Source of the DNA: Streptomyces acidiscabies
GTDB taxonomy: Bacteria > Actinomycetota > Actinomycetes > Streptomycetales > Streptomycetaceae
Length of the DNA: 64,000 nt
Assembly (NCBI RefSeq): GCF_020010905.1
Contig: NZ_JAGJBY010000002.1
Location: 1,984,001-2,048,000 of the forward strand
Reading direction: 5' to 3'
A model generated the notes under the pieces. It saw nothing but the letters and a program-made list of their open reading frames with translations. It searched no databases and was not told where the DNA came from. Position 1 is the first letter of the stretch, and the number at the start of each line of letters is the position of its first letter. Positions 34,592 to 42,936 of the stretch are shown one piece after another. A program made the translations under genes and the position numbers.

Positions 34592-34710
34592 CGACGACGG
34601 AACGGATGGTGGAGCGGCCCCGGAGCGTGCCCGGATCTCCGTTCAGCGCCCGTCAAGCGGCCGTTTCTACGCTGAGCCGCGATCACCACCGAGCGCACCG
34701 AAGGGCATAC

Positions 34711-35505
34711 ATGATGACGACAAGTCGCCGTGGGCTGCTGGCCGGATCCGCCGCCGTCGCGGTGGGCGCCGCACTCGACGCGCCCGCCGCACAGGCACAC
34801 ACCGGCAGCGGCCAGAAGCCCACCGTGGTCCTCGTGCACGGCGCGTTCGCCGACGCCTCCGGCTGGAACGCGGTCGCCTCCCGGCTCATCCGCGCCGGTC
34901 ATCCGGTCGTCGCACCGCCCAACCCGCTGCGCGGCGTGGCCTCCGACTCCGCGTATCTGGCCGCCGTCCTCGCGACCCTCGGCGGCCCGCTCGTCCTCGT
35001 CGCGCACTCCTACGGCGGGATGGTCGTCACGAACGCCGCGACCGGCAATCCGAACGTGAAGGCGCTGGTCTATGTCAACGCCTTCGTGCCCGAGCGGGGG
35101 GAGACGCTGCTGGGCCTTCAGACGGCGTACCCGGGAAGCAGGCTCACCGAGGCGGCGCTGGACTTCCGCCCCTACGGAGAGGGCCTCGTCGACGGTTACA
35201 TCAAGAAGGAACTCTTCCACGACGTGTTCGCCGGGGACCTGCCGAGGGCGACCACCGAGCTGATGTGGGCAGGCCAGCGCCCCGCCGACACGCGCGCCCT
35301 CGGGGAGCCGTCCGGCGCCCCGGCCTGGAGGACCGTCCCGTCCTGGTACCTCGTGGGCCGCGACGACCAGGTGCTCCCTCCGGCGGCCCAGCGGTTCATG
35401 GCACGCCGGGCGGGGGCGCACACCTTCGAGGTGGGCGCTTCGCATGTCGCGATGATCGCGCGGCCCGCCGAGACCGCGGCCCTTGTCGTGCGCGCCGCGC
35501 GCTGA
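34711..35505 (+). CDS. Tat-exported alpha/beta hydrolase
   Basis: 264 residues. The twin-arginine signal (TTSRRGLLAGSAAVAVGAAL, residues 3-22) has a likely cut after AQA. The hydrolase has the oxyanion HGAF (VVLVHGAFADASGW), nucleophile Ser in LVAHSYGGMVV, acid D in LVGRDDQVLPP and catalytic His near the end (VGASHVAMIARP). It belongs to the esterase/haloperoxidase-like branch, exported folded. ATG 34711 has GAAGGG 5 nt upstream; ATG 34714 is an alternative. It lies downstream of the SARP-type gene, and a 22-bp inverted repeat follows 58 bp after its stop. Confidence 0.9.
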   Translation: MMTTSRRGLLAGSAAVAVGAALDAPAAQAHTGSGQKPTVVLVHGAFADASGWNAVASRLIRAGHPVVAPPNPLRGVASDSAYLAAVLATLGGPLVLVAHSYGGMVVTNAATGNPNVKALVYVNAFVPERGETLLGLQTAYPGSRLTEAALDFRPYGEGLVDGYIKKELFHDVFAGDLPRATTELMWAGQRPADTRALGEPSGAPAWRTVPSWYLVGRDDQVLPPAAQRFMARRAGAHTFEVGASHVAMIARPAETAALVVRAAR

Positions 35506-35562
35506 CACACGGCGACGACGTGCCTTGAACGGCACCAGTGCTGAGCGCCGGTTCGCTCGTCA

Positions 35563-35666
35563 GGCACACGTCGATTCCCCTTGACATTCAAGTATCTCGA
35601 CCTTCAAGGTAAGTGGGTGTCTTGAGGGTCAAGAAGGTTGATCCTCAAGGGGAATCGACGTGTGCC
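35563..35666. repeat. 22-bp perfect inverted repeat enclosing a 60-bp operator-rich spacer
   Basis: 35563-35584 and 35645-35666 are exact reverse complements (starting GGCACACGTCGATTCCCC on the left). The 60-bp spacer carries copies of the motif CTTGA-N3-TCAAG. The right arm ends 20 bp before the monooxygenase GTG. On one strand it could form a long hairpin; as DNA it brackets the putative MarR operators. Confidence 0.85.
35580..35649. promoter_or_regulatory. Putative MarR operators upstream of the FAD monooxygenase
   Basis: Three copies of TTGA-N3-TCAA: CTTGACATTCAAG (35580-35592), CTTGAGGGTCAAG (35621-35633) and GTTGATCCTCAAG (35637-35649). The 26 bp at 35583-35608 recur in inverted orientation, 24 of 26 identical, at 36939-36964 over the start of the MarR gene. 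Confidence 0.6.
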
Positions 35667-35686
35667 CAGGTTCCAGGAGGAACACT

Positions 35687-36868
35687 GTGACGAACACAAG
35701 GCGTGCGGCCCTCATCGGCTGCGGTATCGCCGGACCGGTCCTGGCCCTGTTCCTGCGCAAGGCGGGGATCGAGGCGGTCATCTACGAGGGGGCCGAGGAG
35801 CCCCACGACGACGCGGGCGCCTTTCTCAGTCTTGCTCCCAACGGGCTCGCCGTCCTCGACGCCCTGGGCATCCGCGAGGACGTCGAGCGGTACGGCAGCC
35901 CCACCGCCAGCACCGTCTTCCTCAATCACCACGGCAAGCAGCTCGGCGAGAACCCCGCCGGGACGCTTCTTCTCAAGCGCGGGCTGCTCAACAAGGGGCT
36001 GCGCGAGGCGGCCGTACGGCGGGGTGTTCGGATCGAGTACGGGAAGTTCTTCGAGAGCGTCGACGAGACCGACGACGGTGTGCTGATCCGCTTCGCCGAC
36101 GGGTCCACCGCCGAGGCGGACATCCTCGTCGGCTGCGACGGCATCCACTCCGGGACCCGCCGCGCCGTCATGCCCGACGCGCCCCGCCCCGAGTACACCG
36201 GGGTGATCGGCACGGCCGGATACACCCGCTCCCGGGACGCCGCGCCCGCCGACGGCGTCATGCGGATGTCCTTCGGTCATCAGGGGTTCTTCGGGTATCA
36301 GACCGTCCCCGGCGGCGAGGTCTACTGGTTCGAGAACTACCACGAGCCGGTGGAGCCGGGGCGCGGCGAGATCGAGCGGATCCCGCACGACGTGTGGAAG
36401 AAGCGGCTCCTGGAACGTCACCGCAAGGACCACCACCCCGTCTCGGAGATCATCGGCTCCACGCCGGACGGCATCATCGGCTACCCCATCTACGACATGC
36501 CGACGCTGCCCGTGTGGCACCGAGGCAGGGTCTGCCTCGTCGGTGACGCCGCGCACGCCACCTCGCCGCACGTCGGGCAGGGCGCGTCGCTGGCGATGGA
36601 GGACGCGATCGTGCTCGCCAAGTGCCTGCGCGATCTGCCCACTCCGCAGCGGGCGTTCGCCGCGTTCCAGGCGATCCGGCAGGGCCGCGTGGAGAAGATC
36701 GTCAAGGAGGGGCGGCGGACCGGCAATCAGAAGGCGGCGCCCAATGGGCTCGCGCGTGCGGTCCGTGACCTGGTCCTGCCGTTCTTCCTGAAGCTCGGCG
36801 TCAAGGCGACCGTCCCCGTGTACTCCTACCGGGTCTCGTGGGAGGAGAGGGTGGCTGTCGCCCGCTGA
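35687..36868 (+). CDS. FAD-dependent monooxygenase (p-hydroxybenzoate hydroxylase fold)
   Basis: 393 residues. The FAD-binding motif is ALIGCGIAGPVLALFLRKAG (about 7-26). The DG motif is in ILVGCDGIHSGTRR, and the second FAD motif is RVCLVGDAAHATSPHVGQG. These are the fingerprints of group A flavoprotein hydroxylases that use NAD(P)H and act on aromatic or tetracycline-like compounds. The GTG follows AGGAGG at a standard distance. The operators upstream and the MarR gene 91 bp downstream suggest induction by the substrate, perhaps a toxic phenolic or antibiotic. Confidence 0.92.
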   Translation: MTNTRRAALIGCGIAGPVLALFLRKAGIEAVIYEGAEEPHDDAGAFLSLAPNGLAVLDALGIREDVERYGSPTASTVFLNHHGKQLGENPAGTLLLKRGLLNKGLREAAVRRGVRIEYGKFFESVDETDDGVLIRFADGSTAEADILVGCDGIHSGTRRAVMPDAPRPEYTGVIGTAGYTRSRDAAPADGVMRMSFGHQGFFGYQTVPGGEVYWFENYHEPVEPGRGEIERIPHDVWKKRLLERHRKDHHPVSEIIGSTPDGIIGYPIYDMPTLPVWHRGRVCLVGDAAHATSPHVGQGASLAMEDAIVLAKCLRDLPTPQRAFAAFQAIRQGRVEKIVKEGRRTGNQKAAPNGLARAVRDLVLPFFLKLGVKATVPVYSYRVSWEERVAVAR

Positions 36869-36913
36869 CACCGGGCCTCGCCCGGTTCGACGCTGGCCGG
36901 TCGGGTCAACTAC

Positions 36914-36964
36914 CTTGGCTGTCAAGGCGTACCTCTCTCTTGAAGGTCGAAGTACTTGAATGTC
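36914..36964. promoter_or_regulatory. Putative MarR autoregulatory operator
   Basis: CTTGGCTGTCAAG (36914-36926) and the 26-bp element 36939-36964, shared with the monooxygenase promoter. The second site includes the ATG at 36960, so bound repressor would block transcription start. Confidence 0.55.
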
Positions 36965-37436
36965 GGGTGAAGCTGTGACCGGCCTGGACAGAGAGGCGCT
37001 GTCCTGGGAACTCGCGGGCGAGGTCCGCGCCCTCCAGAGCGCCGTGGAAGCCGTCGACGCCGCCGCCGCCACGCGGCTCGGCATCAACCAGACCGACCTG
37101 CGCTGTCTCGACGTACTCCTCCAGCGCGAGAGTGCCGCACCGGGCGAACTGGGTACGGCGCTCGGGCTCACCACCGGCAGCGTCACGGCCATGCTGGACC
37201 GGCTCGACAAGCTCGGGTACCTCACGCGCGAACCGGACCCGGGGGACCGGCGGCGGTCGGTCGTCCGGGCCAGCGAGCGGACCCGGAAGGCGGCCGAGGA
37301 GATCTACCGGCCGCTCGCGGAGGATGCGCACGCCGGGCTCCAGCGGTACTCGGTCGAGGAGCTGGGGCTGCTGCTGGACTTCGTCCGGGGCAGCCGCGAG
37401 GTCCAGGAGAGGCACGTCTCCCGGATCCGGGGCTGA
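36960..37436 (+). CDS. MarR family transcriptional regulator
   Basis: 158 residues, winged-helix MarR fold: the recognition region LGTALGLTTGSVTAMLDRLDKLGYLTREPDPGDRRR (about 62-97) includes the wing signature DxRR. It probably represses both itself and the upstream monooxygenase, since both promoters share a 26-bp element. ATG 36960 lies inside that element; GTG 36975 is a possible alternative start. The next gene begins 5 bp after the stop. Confidence 0.9.
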   Translation: MSGEAVTGLDREALSWELAGEVRALQSAVEAVDAAAATRLGINQTDLRCLDVLLQRESAAPGELGTALGLTTGSVTAMLDRLDKLGYLTREPDPGDRRRSVVRASERTRKAAEEIYRPLAEDAHAGLQRYSVEELGLLLDFVRGSREVQERHVSRIRG

Positions 37437-37441
37437 GCGGG

Positions 37442-38179
37442 GTGCTTCTGTACGACGACATGGGAACCCCCGTCCACCTGCCCCGCCCGCCCCGCCGCGT
37501 CGTCTCCCTCGTCCCCTCCCTCACCGAAGCCCTCGCCGGGACCGGCACGCTGGTCGGTGCGACCGAGTGGTGTACGCATCCGGTGGACCTTGATGTCGCT
37601 CGCGTACGGGGTACGAAGAATCCGGACCGGGCGGCGATCACCGCGCTCGCACCGGATCTGGTGATCGCGAACAAGGAGGAGAACCGTGAGCTGGACGTCA
37701 CGCGGCTGCGGGCGGCGGGGGTCGCGCTGTGGGTGACCGTCGTGGAGACGGTGCCGCAGGCGGTCGGGTCGCTGGGGCGGCTGTTCACGGAGGTGCTGCG
37801 GGTCGGGGAGCCGGGGTGGCTGGGGGAGGCGCGGGAGCTGTGGACGGGGGAGGTGCCGCCGGTCGCGGCGAGTGTCGCCGTACCGGTCTGGCGTGATCCG
37901 TGGATGGTCGTCGGGGGGACCACGTTCACCGGGGATCTGCTGCGCCGGGCCGGGTACGCGAACGTGTTCGACGGGGATGAGAGGGGCCGGTATCCGGGGG
38001 TGGAGGTGGGGGAGATCCGCGCGGACGTCGTCCTGCTGCCGGACGAGCCGTACGCGTTCTCCGCGGCGGACGGGCCGGAGATGTTCCCCGGCGTGGACGT
38101 GCGGCTGGTGAGCGGACGGTTGTTGACCTGGTACGGGCCGTCGTTGGTCGAGGCGCATCGGATGTTCGCCGGGATGTGA
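37442..38179 (+). CDS. Helical-backbone metal/cobalamin receptor (BtuF-like), no signal peptide
   Basis: 245 residues of the periplasmic-binding-protein-like fold joined by a long helix (TroA/BtuF superfamily): RRVVSLVPSLTEALAGTGTLVGATEWC is the typical opening, and AALAPDLVIANKEENR the end of lobe 1. Unlike transported BtuF proteins it has no signal peptide or lipobox, so it should stay in the cytoplasm. It lies directly before the B12-dependent mutase gene icmF, which suggests corrinoid handling, although these proteins are also annotated as generic metal receptors. The GTG start is weakly supported; ATG 37460 is an alternative. Confidence 0.82.
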   Translation: MLLYDDMGTPVHLPRPPRRVVSLVPSLTEALAGTGTLVGATEWCTHPVDLDVARVRGTKNPDRAAITALAPDLVIANKEENRELDVTRLRAAGVALWVTVVETVPQAVGSLGRLFTEVLRVGEPGWLGEARELWTGEVPPVAASVAVPVWRDPWMVVGGTTFTGDLLRRAGYANVFDGDERGRYPGVEVGEIRADVVLLPDEPYAFSAADGPEMFPGVDVRLVSGRLLTWYGPSLVEAHRMFAGM

Positions 38180-38202
38180 GGGCGTCGGGTCTCCGCGAAT
38201 TC

Positions 38203-38242
38203 ACTTGGACGTCCTACTATCTATTTAGTAGGACGTCCAAGT
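38203..38242. promoter_or_regulatory. 17-bp perfect inverted repeat in the icmF promoter
   Basis: Arms 38203-38219 and 38226-38242 (ACTTGGACGTCCTACTA and its complement) around a 6-bp TCTATT spacer. Each arm contains the self-complementary GGACGTCC, so this may be two adjacent dimer sites. TTGGAC and TAGGAC, 18 bp apart, resemble promoter boxes inside the palindrome. Confidence 0.65.
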
Positions 38243-38284
38243 ATCTGTTGGTTGGCATTATCGGCGCGCTGTTGGAAGGTCCCC

Positions 38285-41200
38285 ATGAGCGAACTGCACC
38301 GCCCCACGCACCCCGTCCGCCTCGTCACCGCCTCCGCGCTGTTCGACGGGCACGACGCGTCGATCAACATCATGCGGCGGATCTTCCAGGCGCAGGGCGC
38401 GGAGGTGATCCACCTCGGGCACAACCGCTCCGTGCGCGAGGTCGTGGACGCGGCGCTGGAGGAGGACGCGCACGGCGTGGCCGTCTCCTCCTATCAGGGC
38501 GGGCATGTCGAGTACTTCGAGTACCTGGTGGAGTCGCTGCGCGAGCAGGGCGCGGACCACGTCCGGGTGGTCGGCGGCGGGGGCGGGGTCATCGTCCCGG
38601 AGGAGATCACCCGGCTGCGCGCGTCCGGCGTGACGATCTTCTCGCCGGAGGACGGCCAGCGGATGGGCCTCGCGGGGATGGTCAACTCGGTCGTACGGGA
38701 CTGCGACTTCGACCTCTGGGACGGCCGCCCGGCCGATGTGGACGCCGTGCTGGCCGGTGACCGCTTCGCCGTGGCCCGCGCCGTCACGGGAGCCGAACTC
38801 GGCAAGCTGCCACGGGAGTTCATGGAGACGCTGCGCGGTACGACGCGTACGGTCCCCGTCCTCGGCATCACCGGCACCGGCGGCTCCGGCAAGTCCTCGC
38901 TCACCGACGAACTGGTCCGGCGCTTCCGGGTCGACCAGCAGGACAAGCTGAGGATCGCGGTGATCGCCGTCGACCCGACCCGGCGGCGCGGCGGAGGGGC
39001 CCTGCTGGGCGACCGGATCCGCATGAACTCCCTTGACGGCAACCGGGTGTTCTTCCGCAGCCTCGCCACGCGCGGGAGCCGTGAGCTGCCCGAGCACCTC
39101 GCCGACGTGATCGACGTCGTGAAGGCCGCCGGGTTCGACCTGGTGATCGTCGAGACGCCGGGCATCGGGCAGGGGGACGCGGCGATCGTGCCGTTCGTCG
39201 ACACCTCGCTGTACGTGATGACACCGGAGTTCGGTGCCGCCTCGCAGCTGGAGAAGATCGACATGCTCGACTTCGCCGACACGGTCGCGATCAACAAGTT
39301 CGAACGCCGGGGCGCGAAGGACGCGTTGCGGGACGTGGGGCGGCAACTGGTCCGCAACCGCGAGGAGTTCGGGAAGAAGCCCGAGGACATGCCGGTGTAC
39401 GGCACCAGCGCGGCGACCTTCAACGACGACGGGGTCACCGCGCTGTACCAGCACCTGAGGGGCGAACTCGCGGACAAGGGGCTGCCGTTGGGCGAGGGGG
39501 CGCTCGCGCACGTCGATGTGCGGTACTCCTCCGGCATCCGGCAGGTGGTCCCGGCGGAACGGGTGCGGTATCTCGCGGAGATCACCGACACGGTGCGGGC
39601 GTATCACGCGCAGACGCTCCAACTCGCGGACGCGGCACGGCGGTTGCAGCGACTCATCGAGGTCGAGGGCGAGTTGGCGCGGGCGGGGTCCGATGCGGCG
39701 AACCTGGTCCCGCTGATCAAGAACGCCCGTCGTGACCTGCCGGGTGACATCGCCGACCAGATCGCCAACTGGCCCGCCGTCGTGGCCAGTTACTCCGGCG
39801 ACGAGCAGGTCGTCACCGTACGCGGCAAGGAACTCCGCACCAGGCTGACCCGCGAGTCCCTCTCCGGCAACAAGATCCCGCGCGTCGCGCTGCCCCGGTT
39901 CGTCGACCACGGGGAACTCGTCAGCTTCTGGCGCCGCGAGAACCTGCCGGGCCAATTCCCGTTCACCGCAGGCGTGTTCCCCTTCAAGCGGGACGGCGAG
40001 GACCCGGCGCGGATGTTCGCGGGCGAGGGCGACCCGTTCCGCACGAACCGGCGCTTCAAGCTCCTCTCCGAAGGGCAGCCCGCGACCCGGCTGTCCACGG
40101 CGTTCGACTCGGTCACGCTCTACGGCCGCGACCCCGACGAACGCCCCGACATCTACGGCAAGGTGGGCACGTCCGGCGTCTCCGTCGCGACCCTCGACGA
40201 CATGAAGGCCCTCTACGACGGCTTCGATCTGGTCGCGCCCACGACCTCCGTGTCGATGACGATCAACGGCCCCGCGCCGACGGTTCTGGCGTTCTTCCTC
40301 AACACGGTGATGGACCAACGCACCGACGCGTTCCGCCAGTTGGAGGGCCGCGAGCCGTCGCCGGAGGAGGCGGAGGGCCTGCGCGCCGAGGCACTCGCGA
40401 GTGTGCGCGGCACGGTCCAGGCGGACATTCTGAAGGAGGACCAGGGCCAGAACACCTGCCTGTTCTCAACGGAGTTCAGCCTGCGGATGATGGCCGACAT
40501 CCAGGAGTGGTTCATCCGGCAGAAGGTCCGCAACTTCTACTCCGTCTCCATCTCCGGCTACCACATCGCCGAGGCCGGAGCGAACCCGATCAGCCAGCTC
40601 GCCTTCACCCTCGCCAACGGATTCACCTACGTCGAGGCGTACTTGGCGCGCGGCATGGACATCGACGACTTCGCCCCCAACCTCTCCTTCTTCTTCTCCA
40701 ACGGCATGGACCCGGAGTACGCGGTCCTCGGCCGCGTCGCCCGCCGGATCTGGGCGGTCGCGATGAAGGAGAAGTACGGCGCGAACGAGCGCAGCCAGAA
40801 GCTGAAGTACCACGTCCAGACCTCCGGACGCTCCCTGCACGCCCAGGAGATGGACTTCAACGACATCCGCACGACCCTCCAGGCGCTCATCGCGCTCTAC
40901 GACAACTGCAACAGCCTGCACACCAACGCCTACGACGAGGCCGTCACCACCCCCACCGAGGACTCGGTACGCCGGGCGCTCGCGATCCAGCTCATCATCA
41001 ACCGCGAGTGGGGGCTCGCGATGAACGAGAACCCGCTCCAAGGGTCGTACGTCATCGACGAGTTGACCGACCTCGTCGAGGAGGCGGTGCTGACCGAGTT
41101 CGAGCGGATCAGCGAACGCGGCGGCGTCCTCGGCGCGATGGAGACCGGCTACCAGCGCGGCCGGATCCAGGACGAGTCGATGCTGTACGAGCAGCGCAAG

Positions 41201-41509
41201 CACGACGGCACGCTGCCGATCGTCGGCGTCAACACGTTCCGCAACCCGCACGCCGACACGGCCGCGCCAGGACCGGTGGAGCTGGCGCGGGCGACCGAGA
41301 AGGAGAAGCGGTCGCAGCTGGAGCGGGTCGTGGAGTTCCGTACGCACCACCGGAGCGAGGCGCACGAGGCGCTGGCCGCGCTGAAGGAGGCGGCGATCGG
41401 GGACGGGAACGTGTTCGCGGTGCTGATGGAGGCGGCCCGGGTGTGCACGCTCCAGCAGATCACCGAGGCGTTCTTCGAGGTGGGGGGCCAGTACCGGCGG
41501 AACGTCTGA
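38285..41509 (+). CDS. icmF: Fused isobutyryl-CoA mutase IcmF (AdoCbl-dependent acyl-CoA mutase with G-protein chaperone)
   Basis: 1074 residues. The N-terminal B12-binding domain (10-140) has the cobalt-ligand motif FDGHDASINIM (H23). A MeaB/MeaI-like GTPase chaperone follows (about 185-430; P-loop GITGTGGSGKSS at 194-205), then a linker and the mutase TIM barrel (about 560-1074; GYHIAEAGANPISQLAFTL). This order is unique to IcmF, which interconverts isobutyryl-CoA and n-butyryl-CoA and in some species pivalyl-CoA; it links valine breakdown with polyketide extender supply. ATG 38285 has GAAGG 5 nt upstream. The promoter holds a strong palindrome. Confidence 0.95.
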   Translation: MSELHRPTHPVRLVTASALFDGHDASINIMRRIFQAQGAEVIHLGHNRSVREVVDAALEEDAHGVAVSSYQGGHVEYFEYLVESLREQGADHVRVVGGGGGVIVPEEITRLRASGVTIFSPEDGQRMGLAGMVNSVVRDCDFDLWDGRPADVDAVLAGDRFAVARAVTGAELGKLPREFMETLRGTTRTVPVLGITGTGGSGKSSLTDELVRRFRVDQQDKLRIAVIAVDPTRRRGGGALLGDRIRMNSLDGNRVFFRSLATRGSRELPEHLADVIDVVKAAGFDLVIVETPGIGQGDAAIVPFVDTSLYVMTPEFGAASQLEKIDMLDFADTVAINKFERRGAKDALRDVGRQLVRNREEFGKKPEDMPVYGTSAATFNDDGVTALYQHLRGELADKGLPLGEGALAHVDVRYSSGIRQVVPAERVRYLAEITDTVRAYHAQTLQLADAARRLQRLIEVEGELARAGSDAANLVPLIKNARRDLPGDIADQIANWPAVVASYSGDEQVVTVRGKELRTRLTRESLSGNKIPRVALPRFVDHGELVSFWRRENLPGQFPFTAGVFPFKRDGEDPARMFAGEGDPFRTNRRFKLLSEGQPATRLSTAFDSVTLYGRDPDERPDIYGKVGTSGVSVATLDDMKALYDGFDLVAPTTSVSMTINGPAPTVLAFFLNTVMDQRTDAFRQLEGREPSPEEAEGLRAEALASVRGTVQADILKEDQGQNTCLFSTEFSLRMMADIQEWFIRQKVRNFYSVSISGYHIAEAGANPISQLAFTLANGFTYVEAYLARGMDIDDFAPNLSFFFSNGMDPEYAVLGRVARRIWAVAMKEKYGANERSQKLKYHVQTSGRSLHAQEMDFNDIRTTLQALIALYDNCNSLHTNAYDEAVTTPTEDSVRRALAIQLIINREWGLAMNENPLQGSYVIDELTDLVEEAVLTEFERISERGGVLGAMETGYQRGRIQDESMLYEQRKHDGTLPIVGVNTFRNPHADTAAPGPVELARATEKEKRSQLERVVEFRTHHRSEAHEALAALKEAAIGDGNVFAVLMEAARVCTLQQITEAFFEVGGQYRRNV

Positions 41510-41548
41510 CGGCACCGGCGCGACACGCGAGTACCGGCGCGACGTACA

Positions 41549-41609
41549 GGAAAGCTTTCCATATAGCTTTCCAGTTACCTTTAAGGGTAGCTTTCTCGGT
41601 GTGGAAGCT
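41549..41609. promoter_or_regulatory. Iterated AGCTTTCC operator overlapping the amidohydrolase promoter
   Basis: AGCTTTCC at 41553 and 41565 and AGCTTTC at 41589 (start spacings 12 and 24 bp), with the first inside the 12-bp palindrome GGAAAGCTTTCC (41549-41560) and an inverted GGAAGCT at 41603. TAGCTT (41588-41593) lies 7 nt before the GTG as a leaderless -10 box, so a bound regulator would cover it. Confidence 0.55.
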
Positions 41610-42878
41610 ATCCGTACCCTCATCCGCAACGGCCACGTCGTCGACACCGAGCCCGAGCCGTCCGCGCGCCCCGCCACCGACGTACTGATCGAGGACGGCC
41701 GGATCCTCGCCGTCGGCCGGGGCCTGCCCTCCGCCGGTGCCGCCGTCATCGACGCCACCGACCGCCTCGTCCTGCCCGGCTTCGTCGACGCGCACCGGCA
41801 CCTGTGGCAGTCCGCCCTGCGCGCCGCCGCCGTCGACACCGACCTCGGCACCTACCTGGGCCTCCTCGCCCGCACCGGCCCGAAGTTCCGCCCCGGCGAC
41901 GTCTACACCGCGACCCTCGCCGGGGCCCTGGAGTGCCTGGACTCCGGCATCACCACCCAGCTCGACTACTCGCACATCACCTACTCGCCGGAGCACGCGG
42001 ACGCCGCGATCGACGCGCTCGGCGCCGCCGGGCTGCGCGCGGTGTACGGCTACGGCACCCCCGTCACTGGCGCCCCTGTCACAGGCGGTGGCGACCTCGC
42101 CGACCTGTACCGCGTCCGCACCGAGCGCCTCGCCGCCGACGACGCCCTCGTCACGCTGGCCCACGCCCCGCTGGGCCCCTCGTTCGCGCCGCTCGAACAG
42201 GTCGCCGAGGAGCTGCGCGCGGCGCGTGAACTGGGCCTGCGCAGCACGTACCACGTCGCCGCGACGCCCCTCGCGCCCCGCCCGATCAGCGCCCTGCGCG
42301 ACGCCGGGCTCCTCGGTGCCGACCTCCTCTTCGTCCACGGCAACACGCTCGACGACGGCGAACTCAAGCTGATCGCCGACTCCGGCGCCGCCGCCTGCGC
42401 GGCCCCCGGCGCCGAGGCGATGCTGGGCGACCGGGCGCCGGTCGCGGGCCGCCTGCGACGCCTCGGCGTCACCACGGGCCTCGGTGTCGACGCGGTGACC
42501 TCCGGGCCGGGGGACATGTTCTCCGTGATGCGCGCGACCCTGCTGGCCAGCCAGATCGCCGACGAACCCCGGCTGACCTGCGCGGACGTCCTGCGCATGG
42601 CGACCCTCGACGGCGCCACCGCGCTGGGCCTCGCCGACCGGGCCGGTTCGCTGCGGCCGGGGAAGCGGGCCGACGTCGTCCTCCTGCGGCTCGACGGCAT
42701 CAACTGCCTGACCGCGGAACGGGACCCGATCGCCGCGATCGTGACCGCCGCGCAGCCGTACAACGTGGAAACGGTCCTGGTCGGGGGCCGGCTCGTGAAG
42801 TCGGCGGGCCGGCTGATCCACGGGGACGCCGGCCAACTCGCCGACGACTTGCGGGAGGTCGCCGCCGCGGTCGCCTGA
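41601..42878 (+). CDS. Amidohydrolase superfamily protein (TrzA/AtzA or cytosine-deaminase-like)
   Basis: 425 residues. The metal-dependent hydrolase barrel has the first HxH in LPGFVDAHRHLWQSALRAAA (about 62-66), further ligands in TYHVAATP and LFVHGNTL, and the late aspartate region GLGVDAVTSGPGDMF. The C-terminal composite domain ends in the standard DVVLLRLDG and ETVLVGGRLVKS. These enzymes deaminate or dechlorinate N-heterocycles. The catalytic E and H after TYHVAATP differ from guanine and cytosine deaminases, so substrate is open. The GTG start fits a leaderless -10 box. Confidence 0.88.
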   Translation: MEAIRTLIRNGHVVDTEPEPSARPATDVLIEDGRILAVGRGLPSAGAAVIDATDRLVLPGFVDAHRHLWQSALRAAAVDTDLGTYLGLLARTGPKFRPGDVYTATLAGALECLDSGITTQLDYSHITYSPEHADAAIDALGAAGLRAVYGYGTPVTGAPVTGGGDLADLYRVRTERLAADDALVTLAHAPLGPSFAPLEQVAEELRAARELGLRSTYHVAATPLAPRPISALRDAGLLGADLLFVHGNTLDDGELKLIADSGAAACAAPGAEAMLGDRAPVAGRLRRLGVTTGLGVDAVTSGPGDMFSVMRATLLASQIADEPRLTCADVLRMATLDGATALGLADRAGSLRPGKRADVVLLRLDGINCLTAERDPIAAIVTAAQPYNVETVLVGGRLVKSAGRLIHGDAGQLADDLREVAAAVA

Positions 42879-42936
42879 ACCGGCGACTTCGCCGACTACC
42901 GCGCGGTCCTCGGCGGCCCCCTGCGGGACTCCGGCC

